A stretch of DNA of 64,000 bases, taken from Streptomyces sp. NBC_01476 (GTDB lineage Bacteria; Actinomycetota; Actinomycetes; Streptomycetales; Streptomycetaceae). The stretch spans positions 186,001-250,000 of the forward strand of contig NZ_CP109446.1 of the NCBI RefSeq assembly GCF_036227265.1, read 5' to 3'. Under the pieces are notes generated by a model. It had not been told where the DNA came from. It saw only the letters and a list, made by a program, of their open reading frames with translations, and made no database searches. Made by a program: the position numbers and the translations under genes. This document shows, piece by piece, positions 35,649 to 46,035 of this stretch (positions within the stretch are counted from its first letter, which is position 1; the number at the start of each line of letters is the position of its first letter).

Positions 35649-37658
35649 TCAGCGTCCGCCGTTGATCCCGGTGTGCAGGCCCGCGGTGGTGTCCGGGTAG
35701 AGCTCGCGGGCCGCTTCCAGGACGGCGGCCGGCGCGGTACGGCCGAGGGCGCGCATCCGGGCCGCGGTCCTGCCGGGGAACCCGCGCCCGCGGTCGGTGC
35801 TCTCGGCGTAGGCGATCTGGGCGGCGGCCACGGCTTCCGGGAGGGTGCCGCGGCAGCCGTCGTCGCGGGGCGGGTAGAGCTCGGTCAGCAGGACGGCGAG
35901 GTCCGCGGCGAGCCGGACCGCGCTCCAGTCGTGGAGCGGCTGGCTGCGCCTGCTGATGTGGCGGTAGCGGTAGGCCATCGCGTCCTGGATCTCGGAGGTG
36001 AGCGTGGCCTCGTCCGGGGCCGGGGAGAGGGCAGGCGCGGTGAGCAGCAGCGTCACCAGGTCCCGGTCGATGTTCAGGCCGCGGTCGTGGGCGGCGCGCA
36101 GGACGTACTCGTGCTCGCGTTCCAGCAGCAGCTGGCGGGGGTCCGCGCCGCCGCGGTGGCCGCGGGCGGTGAGCAGACCGCCCAGGGCGCCGAGCTGGAC
36201 GTCCCCGATGCTCAGCTGCTCCTGGGCGGTGGGCGGGAAGGCCGGGTCGCCGCCGACCGTCTCCGGTGCGCCGCCGGGCGCGGGCAGGTGCGCCGCGAGG
36301 GCGTCCAGGGCGGCGCGGTAGTGGTCGTCGGCGGCGACCGTGCCGGGTACCGGGCCGCCGGGCCGGGCGCCGGCCGCGAGCCGCTCCGGCCAGGGACCGG
36401 GGAGCCGGCCGAGCCATGGTCCGCCGGTGCGGGCGAGCAGCAGGACCCGGACGGGCACCTCCCCCTCGTACGCCGCGAGGGCGGCGAGCAGGGGCGCGAG
36501 CTGCTCGGTACGGTTCTCGGCGCGGTCGGCGACGAGCAGCAGCGGGCGGGTCAGCGCCCTCAGGAGCCGGTCCCAGTCGGGGCGGTGGGCGGGTTCCGCG
36601 GTCAGGAAGCCCGCCGCCCAGGTCATCGGTTCCGGGCCGGTGTCCGCCGGGCGGGCGGGTCCGATGCGGGCCAGGCGGCGTACCGCCTCGACCGCGGTAC
36701 GGGTCTTGCCCCAGCCGCTGGGCGCGGTCACCAGCCGTACCCGGACGTCCGGGCGGCGCCCCCGGGAGGCGGCGCGGTGCGCGGTCAGGCACCAGGTCAG
36801 CACGGCGTCGGGCGCGTCGCCGACCAGCGGGACGACGGCGGCTTCCGGGTCGAGCAGGGCGGCGGGGGTGCGCGGCGGCGGGGCCGGGGCGGTCAGGTAC
36901 GGGCGCAGTTCGACGGGCTCGGCGACCGGGGCGCCCGCGGTGTCCTCGGCGCTCTCGGTCAGCAGCCGGACCAGGCAGCGGTGCTGGAGCAGCCGGGCGG
37001 CGGGCAGGACGTAGAGCGTGCCGTCGTCCCGCAGGCGGCGCTGGGCGCAGCCGATCAGCAGTCCGTCGCAGAACACGGCGGCGCCGGAGAAGCCGTGCCA
37101 GGGGTCGCGGCCCGGCGGCGGCGGTTCGTCCGCGGGGTCGGTGTCCGGCTGGAGTTCGTAGCGGTCGTCGCCGGGACGGGTGGCCGGGATGACGCCGGCG
37201 GGCAGTCCGTGGTGGCCGCGCAGCCCGTCGCGCCGCCGTCCGCCGGGGGCCCCGGTGACGGTGACGGGGTGCGGCTGGTCCGTGACGAACCGGCCCCAGC
37301 GGACGGTGACCGCCTGGCCGGGGGCGGGCAGCCGGAGCAGGGCGAGGTCGAGACCGCGGGTGGGGTCCCGGTCGGCGTCCGGGCAGCGGCCCTCGTGCAG
37401 CGGGCAGCCGCCGGCGCTGTGCCACAGGAGTTCGGCGTCGCGTACGGGGTCGGCGCGGCCGTCCAGGAAGCGGACCCGGTGGCGGACGCCGGCGCCGTCG
37501 CGGTGGACGACATGGCCGGCGGTGAGGATCAGCGTCCCGGTGACCTGGTGGCCGGAGCCGAGCAGATGCGGCGCGCCGTCGGCGGAGGAGCGGATCTCGA
37601 CGGCGCCGCTGGTCCGCCCGGGCGCGGCCGTGCCCCCCGGCTCGTGGATGACGTCCAA
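35649..37658 (-). CDS. Trypsin-like protease fused to a P-loop (STAND-like) NTPase
   Basis: 669 residues, no signal peptide, so cytoplasmic. The N-terminal trypsin-like domain (about 15-225) has a full candidate triad: His49 in LTAGHV, Asp104 in GLDLALLRL and Ser191 in GFSGAAVF. A linker rich in Pro leads to a P-loop NTPase (about 265-470) with Walker A APSGWGKT (312-319) and a likely Walker B at RPLLLVADRAE. The C-terminal 200 residues are helical with no recognised repeats. Protease-NTPase fusions of this type are known in bacterial conflict and signalling systems, where the NTPase senses a trigger and switches on the protease. The substrate and trigger are unknown. It is leftward with the YunG-like and kinase genes. 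Confidence 0.8.
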   Translation of the reverse strand: MDVIHEPGGTAAPGRTSGAVEIRSSADGAPHLLGSGHQVTGTLILTAGHVVHRDGAGVRHRVRFLDGRADPVRDAELLWHSAGGCPLHEGRCPDADRDPTRGLDLALLRLPAPGQAVTVRWGRFVTDQPHPVTVTGAPGGRRRDGLRGHHGLPAGVIPATRPGDDRYELQPDTDPADEPPPPGRDPWHGFSGAAVFCDGLLIGCAQRRLRDDGTLYVLPAARLLQHRCLVRLLTESAEDTAGAPVAEPVELRPYLTAPAPPPRTPAALLDPEAAVVPLVGDAPDAVLTWCLTAHRAASRGRRPDVRVRLVTAPSGWGKTRTAVEAVRRLARIGPARPADTGPEPMTWAAGFLTAEPAHRPDWDRLLRALTRPLLLVADRAENRTEQLAPLLAALAAYEGEVPVRVLLLARTGGPWLGRLPGPWPERLAAGARPGGPVPGTVAADDHYRAALDALAAHLPAPGGAPETVGGDPAFPPTAQEQLSIGDVQLGALGGLLTARGHRGGADPRQLLLEREHEYVLRAAHDRGLNIDRDLVTLLLTAPALSPAPDEATLTSEIQDAMAYRYRHISRRSQPLHDWSAVRLAADLAVLLTELYPPRDDGCRGTLPEAVAAAQIAYAESTDRGRGFPGRTAARMRALGRTAPAAVLEAARELYPDTTAGLHTGINGGR

Positions 37659-37757
37659 CGCTCCCGCCTCTCCCCCGCCTTGGTACGCCCACTGCCGGTC
37701 AGATGAGCGTACGTATTCCGGCTGTCCGGCGGAAGCAGAAGCGGGAGCCCGGATGGA

Positions 37758-39941
<2,184 letters not shown>

Positions 39942-40231
39942 GCAATGCCCCCTCAGAACCTTCCGGCCAGGTCCTCCCGGCGGGTGTATGCGCTCGTCTG
40001 CCCCGTGAACCTGACAACATGACGGTGGCCTGGTCAGGTGTCCGGGCCCGCTGCCACCGATGACGGCGAAGTGATCGGTTCCGGTCGAATCCACCGGTGC
40101 GGCGGTCACTGCAGGGTACGCGAGTGGCAGCACGCGGCCGGTTGCGGACGATTGCGGGCAGCGGGCGCGGCCGGCCGGTGGTTGGCGGCATCGTCGGTGC
40201 TCGTCCACAGCGCCGTCGAACCGGGGTCCGC

Positions 40232-41383
40232 GTGATACGGAGACTTCTCAGCAGGCCGGCGAGCGCCGGCCCGGTGCGCGGTGAACGGGCGGAGGTGTGG
40301 CGGCCGGCTGTGGAGTTCCTGCGGCTCTACCACCGTGAGCAGCCGGACGCCGGGTCCCTGGAGGACCGGCTCGCCGAGGTGCGTGCGGAGCTGGACGACA
40401 CCGGTACCTACCGGCACACAGGCGAGGAACTGGCCTTCGGCGCCCGGGTCGCCTGGCGCAACAGCAACCGGTGCATCGGCCGGCTGTACTGGCGCTCGCT
40501 CCAGGTGCGCGACCTCCGGCACCTCGGTGACGGTGCCGGCGACGCCGCCGCGATCGCCAAGGAGTGCGCCGCCCATCTGCGGATCGCCACCAACGGGGGC
40601 CGGATCCGCCCGCTGATCTCGGTGTTCGCCCCTGCCGCGCCGGGCCGGCCCGGGCCGCGTATCCACAGCGACCAGCTGATCCGCTACGCCGGCTACCGCG
40701 ACCGCGACGGGCGGGTGACCGGCGATCCGCTCAACACCGGGCTCACCGATCTGGCACTGGGGCTGGGCTGGCGGCCCGGCGAGCGGACCCCGTTCGACGT
40801 GCTGCCCCTGATCGTGCGGGGCGCCGGCGGGGCGCCGCGGTTGTTCCCGCTGCCGCAGGACGCGGTACTCGAGGTGCCGCTCGACCACCCGGAGCAGCCG
40901 TGGTCGGAGCAGTGGGGGCTGCGCTGGCACGCGGTGCCCGCGGTCTCCGACATGTGCCTGGAGATCGGCGGCATCTGCTACCCGGCGGCGCCCTTCAACG
41001 GCTGGTACATGGGCACCGAGATCGGGGCGCGCAACCTGGCCGACACCGACCGCTACGACCTGCTGCCGCGGGTCGCCGGCAGCCTCGGCCTGGACACCGG
41101 GACGGACCGCTCGCTCTGGAAGGACCGGGCGCTGGTGGAGCTGAACCGGGCGGTGCTGCACTCCTTCGACCGGGCCGGGGTGACGATGGCGGACCACCAC
41201 ACCGAGTCCCGGCGCTTCCTGCAGCACATCGCCCGCGAGGGACAGAAGGGCCGGCAGGTGGGCGCCGACTGGTCATGGATCGTGCCGCCCATGTCGGGGG
41301 CGGCGACGCCGGTCTTCCACCGCACCTATGACGCGACCGAACGCACACCGGCGTTCGTACGGCACGGCAGGACGACCGGCTGA
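40232..41383 (+). CDS. nos: Bacterial nitric oxide synthase (oxygenase domain)
   Basis: 383 residues, matching bacterial NOS oxygenases without a reductase domain. The haem-thiolate motif is [13 protein letters not shown] with Cys81 as axial ligand. The arginine-binding loop is [17 protein letters not shown] with the substrate Glu, and [11 protein letters not shown] and [12 protein letters not shown] match the pterin-proximal region. It oxidises L-arginine to citrulline and NO using electrons from cellular reductases. The GTG start has GGGG about 5 nt upstream; an earlier frame start at 40097 adds 45 unconserved residues. It is divergent from glgX and convergent with the radical SAM operon. 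In plant-pathogenic Streptomyces a homologue (TxtD) supplies NO for thaxtomin nitration, but no thaxtomin genes are in this window. Confidence 0.96.
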   Translation: MIRRLLSRPASAGPVRGERAEVWRPAVEFLRLYHREQPDAGSLEDRLAEVRAELDDTGTYRHTGEELAFGARVAWRNSNRCIGRLYWRSLQVRDLRHLGDGAGDAAAIAKECAAHLRIATNGGRIRPLISVFAPAAPGRPGPRIHSDQLIRYAGYRDRDGRVTGDPLNTGLTDLALGLGWRPGERTPFDVLPLIVRGAGGAPRLFPLPQDAVLEVPLDHPEQPWSEQWGLRWHAVPAVSDMCLEIGGICYPAAPFNGWYMGTEIGARNLADTDRYDLLPRVAGSLGLDTGTDRSLWKDRALVELNRAVLHSFDRAGVTMADHHTESRRFLQHIAREGQKGRQVGADWSWIVPPMSGAATPVFHRTYDATERTPAFVRHGRTTG

Positions 41384-41409
41384 GCGGGCCGGCCGCCCCA
41401 GCGGGGGTG

Positions 41410-41679
41410 CTACGCGGCGGGGCGGCGCAGGGCGAGCCGCAGCGTGCAGGCCGGCTCGGCGCTCTGGTACGCCCAGGTGGCGTCGGTGACCTCGTAGCCG
41501 GGGCCGTCGGCGAGCCAGTCGGCGGCGGCCTGGAAGACCGCGGCGGGCGCGTTCCCGGCCAGCGCCAGCACGCCGCCGTCCTCGACCGCGACCCACAGGT
41601 CGACATGGCTGTTGACGAACGACCCGGCCCGGTCCCGCAGTTCGTCCGACAGCGTCGGGCTTTCGTCGGCGATCGTCAT
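41410..41679 (-). CDS. 89-residue protein at the end of the radical SAM operon
   Basis: Starts 36 bases after the STM4011-like gene with GAGGGGG 6 nt before its ATG, so it is almost certainly translated. It is a soluble protein with one Cys (EPACTLRL), an N-terminal acidic helix, a VDLWVAVEDGGVLALAGNAP beta-like core and a C-terminal beta strand. There is no RiPP-like leader/core split. I do not recognise the family. Its position as the last gene of the operon makes it a candidate accessory or substrate protein for the radical SAM pathway; it could also be an unrelated passenger. Confidence 0.7.
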   Translation of the reverse strand: MTIADESPTLSDELRDRAGSFVNSHVDLWVAVEDGGVLALAGNAPAAVFQAAADWLADGPGYEVTDATWAYQSAEPACTLRLALRRPAA

Positions 41680-41715
41680 GGCGCGCCCCCTCGTTGGTCC
41701 TCCGGTGTCTGCCGG

Positions 41716-42600
41716 TCACCTTCCCCGAAGTCCGGTCGTCACGCCGGTCCGCGGCGGTGAAAGGGCCGGTATCCGCTCCAGTACACCACCGGCGAACACG
41801 TCGTACAGCGGCAGCGATTCGAGGTGGACGTAGCCGATGTGGCAGTCGCAGACCGCGAGCGGGCATGGCCGGGGCCCGAGCGCGCCGCGGTAGGAGCCGT
41901 CGTAGAGGTTGCCGAGTTCGGTGCGGACGAAGTGGCAGCGGCGTACGGTGCCTTCGCCGTCGACGGAGAGCACGGATTCGCCGGTGCGGCACGGCAGTCC
42001 GGCGGAGCGGTGGGGGTGCCGGCTGTAGGCGAAGAGCGGGTCGATCCCGGTCCAGGAGGCGGCTTCGGCATCGGTGTAGGTGTGGCCCTCGGCCGCGTTG
42101 ATCCACAGGTAGACCTGCTCGGGCAGCGCGGCGCGCAACGCGCGGGCGTGGTCGAGGTGTTCGGGCAGGCCGACCACGCCGACGCTGAACCGGACGCCCA
42201 GCGCGGTGAGTTCGCGGGTCTTGGCGAGGAACCGGTCGTAAGGGGTCTGGCCGGGGTGGTAGGTGCACCACAGGGCCACGGTTTCCCGGTCGGCCGCGGC
42301 GAGCCAGTCGGTACGGCAGCTGAGATTGGTCTGGATGGCGACCCGCCGGACGTGCGGCTGGTGGGAGAGGCCGACGATCGCCCGGCGGTACCAGGAGCGG
42401 ACCAGTCCCTCTCCCCAGGGGGTGAACAGGACGGACAGCCGGTCGTCGCGCTGCCGGCCGGCCCATCCGGTGAAGCGGTCGAGGGCGGCCCGGTCGGCAC
42501 GGAGCTGTTCGGGGGTGTCCCGTCGCTTGGCGAACGGGCAGTAAGGGCAGTCGTAGTCGCAGGAGGCGAGCGGGCCGCGGTAGAGGAGCGTCAGGTCCAC
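41716..42600 (-). CDS. STM4011-like radical SAM protein
   Basis: 294 residues. The radical SAM cluster motif is SCDYDCPYC (C-x3-C-x2-C) within the first 25 residues. A second group of cysteines near the C-terminus (LPCRTGESVL, RRCHF, CPLAVCDCHIGY) resembles a SPASM-like auxiliary-cluster region. VAIQTNLSC and VGVVGLPEHLDHAR fit barrel strands. The GTG start lies 6 bases after the previous stop, so it is coupled to the STM4012-like gene. Radical SAM enzymes cleave S-adenosylmethionine to start radical chemistry; proteins of this set are recognised as a conserved family of unknown function in Salmonella and actinobacteria. The second Cys group suggests peptide or protein modification (inference). 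Confidence 0.88.
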   Translation of the reverse strand: MDLTLLYRGPLASCDYDCPYCPFAKRRDTPEQLRADRAALDRFTGWAGRQRDDRLSVLFTPWGEGLVRSWYRRAIVGLSHQPHVRRVAIQTNLSCRTDWLAAADRETVALWCTYHPGQTPYDRFLAKTRELTALGVRFSVGVVGLPEHLDHARALRAALPEQVYLWINAAEGHTYTDAEAASWTGIDPLFAYSRHPHRSAGLPCRTGESVLSVDGEGTVRRCHFVRTELGNLYDGSYRGALGPRPCPLAVCDCHIGYVHLESLPLYDVFAGGVLERIPALSPPRTGVTTGLRGR

Positions 42601-42606
42601 CGGTGG

Positions 42607-43947
42607 TCACCTGGCCTCGTACGCGGCCATCGCGGCACGTACCGCGGGCGAGAAGAGGACGGGGCCGAGCGCGTCGGAATGGGCGAGCCCCTCGGGTGAC
42701 AGGCGCAGGAGCGCAGGGCCGGCCTCCTGGTCCAGCCAGCCGCGGTCGGCGAAGCCGGCGAGTTCGGCGGGGAAGTCGGTGCGCGGGTCGGTGCCGAACC
42801 TCTCCCGGTACTCGGCGACCGGCAGCCCGGCGGCCTGGAGCAGGGACTGCAGCAGATGCCGGCGGCGTGCTTCCGCGGTGTCGACAGCGCGGCCGTGGCG
42901 GGCGGTGGTGAAGTCCCGGGCCTGCGTGTAGTCGTCGATGATGGAACGGATGCGGTGCATGTCGACGGCGTAGTCGAAGGAGTAGTGCAGGGACGCGGTG
43001 TAGGAGCGGGCCCCGCAGCCGAGGCCGATCATGCCGTCGGTCTGGCAGGCGTGGTCGTCGGGTCCCTGCGCGGCGGCTCCCCGGCGGCGGAACATACGCA
43101 TCGACACCTGTTCGTAGCCGCGGGCGAGCAGGTGGTCGCGGCCCTGCCGGTAGAGGCGGAGCCGCTGCTCGTCCCAGGCCGGGTCGGTGTCCTCGGCGCG
43201 GCGCGCCAGGCCGGTGAGCGGGCGGACGTACAGCGGGTAGAGGTACAGCTCCTCGGGCTGCCAGGCCAGGGCGGCGTCCAGCGAGGCGCGCCAACTGGCC
43301 GGGGTCTGGCCGTCGATGCCGTAGATGAGGTCGATGTTGAGGACCGGCACGGCGGTGTCCCGGATGCGGGTCAGTGCCGCCTCGACGTCGGCGCGGCGCT
43401 GCGGGCGGACCGCTGCCCTCGCCTCGTCGTCCACGAAGCTCTGCACACCGAGGCTGACGCGGGTGGCACCGCGGTCGGCCAGCACCGCGAGGCGGTCCGC
43501 GGTGGCCGTCGCGGGGGACGCCTCCACCGAGAGCGGGACGGCCCGCAGGTCGGCGCCCATCCGGTGCTCGGCGATGTCGCAGAGCCGCTCCAGTTCCCCG
43601 GCGTCCAGGAAGGTCGGGGTGCCACCGCCGAAGGCCGCGGTGGCGAAGCGGACCGGTCCGTCGTCGCCGAGAGCGTCGCGGACCGCGGCGGCCTGCCGGT
43701 CGAGGGCGTCGAGATAGCGGGTGGTGAGCTCGCCGGGGGCACCGATCCTGGTGAAGAGGTTGCAGAAGCCGCAGCGGACTTCGCAGAAGGGTATGTGGAG
43801 GTAGAGGGAGAGAGCGTCCCTGGGTTCGTCGCGCCACAGGTCGCGCAGGGCCGGGCGGTGCGGCAGCGGGCGGTACGCGGTCTTGTGCGGGTAGGCGTAC
43901 ACATAGGACTGGTACGGGCGCACCGGGGCGAGGGCGGAGGTGGTCAT
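42607..43947 (-). CDS. STM4012-like radical SAM protein (HemW-related)
   Basis: 446 residues. The cluster motif is CEVRCGFCNLF, after LYLHIPF, as in HemN/HemW-like enzymes; GGGTPTFL, VSLGVQSF and the C-terminal winged-helix-like region (GLPVAEYRERFGTDPR, GLAHSDALGPVLF) also belong to that branch. GCGARSYT is the usual HemW glycine motif. HemW proteins insert haem and HemN oxidises coproporphyrinogen, but the STM4012 group differs in context and its reaction is unknown. Its ATG overlaps the STM4013-like stop codon (ATGA). Confidence 0.9.
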   Translation of the reverse strand: MTTSALAPVRPYQSYVYAYPHKTAYRPLPHRPALRDLWRDEPRDALSLYLHIPFCEVRCGFCNLFTRIGAPGELTTRYLDALDRQAAAVRDALGDDGPVRFATAAFGGGTPTFLDAGELERLCDIAEHRMGADLRAVPLSVEASPATATADRLAVLADRGATRVSLGVQSFVDDEARAAVRPQRRADVEAALTRIRDTAVPVLNIDLIYGIDGQTPASWRASLDAALAWQPEELYLYPLYVRPLTGLARRAEDTDPAWDEQRLRLYRQGRDHLLARGYEQVSMRMFRRRGAAAQGPDDHACQTDGMIGLGCGARSYTASLHYSFDYAVDMHRIRSIIDDYTQARDFTTARHGRAVDTAEARRRHLLQSLLQAAGLPVAEYRERFGTDPRTDFPAELAGFADRGWLDQEAGPALLRLSPEGLAHSDALGPVLFSPAVRAAMAAYEAR

Positions 43948-44792
43948 ACGGACGGCTCCAGGAAGAAGTGGGCGTAGGGCACCGTCCAGACCGCCGGGTG
44001 GCCCAGGCGGTGGCCGGTGTAGCCGTCCTCGCCGTAGGTGGTGCCGTGGTCGGAGCAGACGATCGCGAAACAGCGGTGGCGGGCGCGCAGGAGGCCGAAG
44101 AGCCGGCCGATGTGCCGGTCCACGTACTCCAGGGCGGCCCGGTGGGTGGCGCGGGTGTCCCCCGCCTCCCGGGTGGCGCCCGGCAGGTGGAACCAGTTGG
44201 GCTGGTGCAGCGCGGAGACGTTGACGAAGAGGAAGAGCCTGCGGTCGTGGGGCAGTCGGGCGATGCTCTGCTCGGCGCGGGAGATCTGCGCCTCGAAGGA
44301 GGTGGCGGAGGTGACGCCGAACTCCGGTTCCCAGTGGCTTTCCTGGAAGAGGCCGGGCAGCACGCCGCCCTGGGCACCGCGGTTGTTGAAGAAGCCGACG
44401 CCGCCGATGCAGACGGTGCGGTAGCCGGCCGCGGCGAGCCCCGAGACCAGGTCGGGGGTGTCGAAGACATAGGTGCGCTCGGCGGTGCTCTCGCTGCCGG
44501 CGAACCGGGCGGCGAAGAGCCGGGGGTGCGGTCCGGGAGCGGCCGGTGTGGGCAGGAATCCGGCGAACATCGCCTGGTGCGAGGCGTAGGTGAAGTTGCC
44601 GGGGGCGTGCCGCTCCTCCCAGGCACCGCCGGGCAGGTGCCGGGCGAGGTTGGGCAGCCGCCCCGCCGCGGCGAGTTCGGCGGCGACGTCGTAGCGCAGG
44701 GTGTCGAGGGTGAGCAGCAGCAGGTCGTCACGGCCGACGACCGCGTTCATGTCGGGGGCGGCCGGGTGGCCGGCCGCGCGGGCGTCAGGCAT
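43944..44792 (-). CDS. STM4013/SEN3800-like sulfatase-fold hydrolase
   Basis: 282 residues of the alkaline phosphatase/sulfatase superfamily. LLLLTLDTLRYD holds the metal-binding Asp with the following Thr in place of the sulfatase Cys/Ser. VCSDHGTTYGEDGYTGHRLGH supplies the second metal site (Asp, His, His). LFVNVSALHQPNWFH contains a further His. A Thr nucleophile points to a phosphatase/phosphotransferase or phosphonate-type hydrolase rather than a sulfatase. The ATG is chosen because AAGGA lies 7 nt upstream and it overlaps the STM4014-like stop by 8 bases. Substrate unknown. Confidence 0.88.
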   Translation of the reverse strand: MPDARAAGHPAAPDMNAVVGRDDLLLLTLDTLRYDVAAELAAAGRLPNLARHLPGGAWEERHAPGNFTYASHQAMFAGFLPTPAAPGPHPRLFAARFAGSESTAERTYVFDTPDLVSGLAAAGYRTVCIGGVGFFNNRGAQGGVLPGLFQESHWEPEFGVTSATSFEAQISRAEQSIARLPHDRRLFLFVNVSALHQPNWFHLPGATREAGDTRATHRAALEYVDRHIGRLFGLLRARHRCFAIVCSDHGTTYGEDGYTGHRLGHPAVWTVPYAHFFLEPSV

Positions 44793-45933
44793 GGTCGGTC
44801 CTTGCGAAGGGGAGCGGGGGTGGGTCCGCGGGCGCGCGCCGCAGCACGGCGGCGAGCTGCGTCTGGTAGGTGTCCAGGCCCTCGGCGCCGCTGCCGGGCA
44901 GACCGGTGAGGCGCGGCAGCAGGTCACCGAAGGCGTTCACCTCACCGACGGCGAACCGCTGCCAGCCCATGGCCGGCAGGAGGTCGACCCCGACGCACAG
45001 GGTGCCGGGGAAGCAGGCGGCGGCCCGTTCGCACATCCGCAGGGCGTCGTTCCAGTGCGGCCCCGCGGCCTCGACGGCGGCGCCGAGGTCGCCGCGGGCG
45101 CCGCCGAGGTGAAGGTTGGTCAGCGGGGTGCGGCTGGTGCGCACCACGGCGTGGGTGGCGCGGCCGGCGATGACCACGATCCGCAGGTCGGAGGTGCGGC
45201 CACCGAGTGACGCCTTGGGCAGCCAGCGTTCGATGTGCAGGCCGTCGGGGGCCAGGGCGTCGACCAGGGCGGCGATCTCCGTTTCGCTGGTGCAGCGCCT
45301 GACCCGGAGCGAGTTGTGCAGCCGGCCGTTGTCGGACTCCACCGAGGTGGTGGCCTGCACCCGGCCGCGGCCGGCGGTCTCCACGGCGAGCACCCCGGAG
45401 GCCGAAGAGCCGTGGGCGAGCTTGACGAAGGCGCGCGGCATGCGGTGGCTCCGCATCAGAGCCCTGACGTCGGCCCAGTCGCGCACCGGGACGCCGGCGC
45501 CGGAGGTGGGCGAGTCGGGGACGGGGACGTCCGCGTCGGCCAGCGCGCGGTGGCAGCGCCGCTTGTCGAAGAGCACCGCGAGTTCGCCCGGGTCGTCGAG
45601 CCGTACACCGCCGCGCAGGGTGCGCACGGCGCTGGTGAAGCGGGCGTACCAGCGGGCGCTGCCCTCGACCCTGGTGGGGTCGTCGGTGTCCCGCAGCAGC
45701 CGGTCGACCTCGGGGTTCTCGCCGGGTGACTCCAGCCGTACGGTCTCGTCGCCGTCGAAGGCGGCGCCGCCGTCGCGCAGGACGGTGAGCCAGGGGACGA
45801 CGCGGGGCGCCGGCAGGCCGGCGCTCACCGCCGCGGCGGTGAAGAACCGCACCCGGCGGTTCTCCGGGTTGCCGACGACGGCCAGCCGGGGGGTCGCGTG
45901 CGCGGCGCCGGGCGCCGCTGTCCGGTGGGCCAT
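44785..45933 (-). CDS. STM4014-like ATP-grasp-fold protein
   Basis: 382 residues. The N-terminal LAVVGNPENRRVRFF is followed by a middle region with ATP-grasp features: AFVKLAHGSSASGVLAVE (Lys and small-residue loop), LRIVVIAGRATHAVVRTS, and near the end VGEVNAFGDL, where Glu and Asn would hold magnesium. ATP-grasp enzymes join a carboxylate to an amine through an acyl phosphate, so it may ligate amino acids or modify a peptide end. It is the first or second gene of the operon and overlaps the hydrolase gene. The reaction is not established for this family as far as I know. Confidence 0.82.
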   Translation of the reverse strand: MAHRTAAPGAAHATPRLAVVGNPENRRVRFFTAAAVSAGLPAPRVVPWLTVLRDGGAAFDGDETVRLESPGENPEVDRLLRDTDDPTRVEGSARWYARFTSAVRTLRGGVRLDDPGELAVLFDKRRCHRALADADVPVPDSPTSGAGVPVRDWADVRALMRSHRMPRAFVKLAHGSSASGVLAVETAGRGRVQATTSVESDNGRLHNSLRVRRCTSETEIAALVDALAPDGLHIERWLPKASLGGRTSDLRIVVIAGRATHAVVRTSRTPLTNLHLGGARGDLGAAVEAAGPHWNDALRMCERAAACFPGTLCVGVDLLPAMGWQRFAVGEVNAFGDLLPRLTGLPGSGAEGLDTYQTQLAAVLRRAPADPPPLPFARTDHA

Positions 45934-46035
45934 GCCGCCCCTTTCTCTCGTGCACCCGCGGGCACGCCGTGGTGCCTTCGCGCTGCTGTCCGGTGCCCTC
46001 AGTCGCTCTTCACGGTGCTCTTCGGGATCAGGCGC

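Noticed and set aside
45934..46035. Precursor peptide gene between the LRR and ATP-grasp genes
   Set aside because: No start codon with a ribosome site and no frame longer than a few codons in the 102-base gap.
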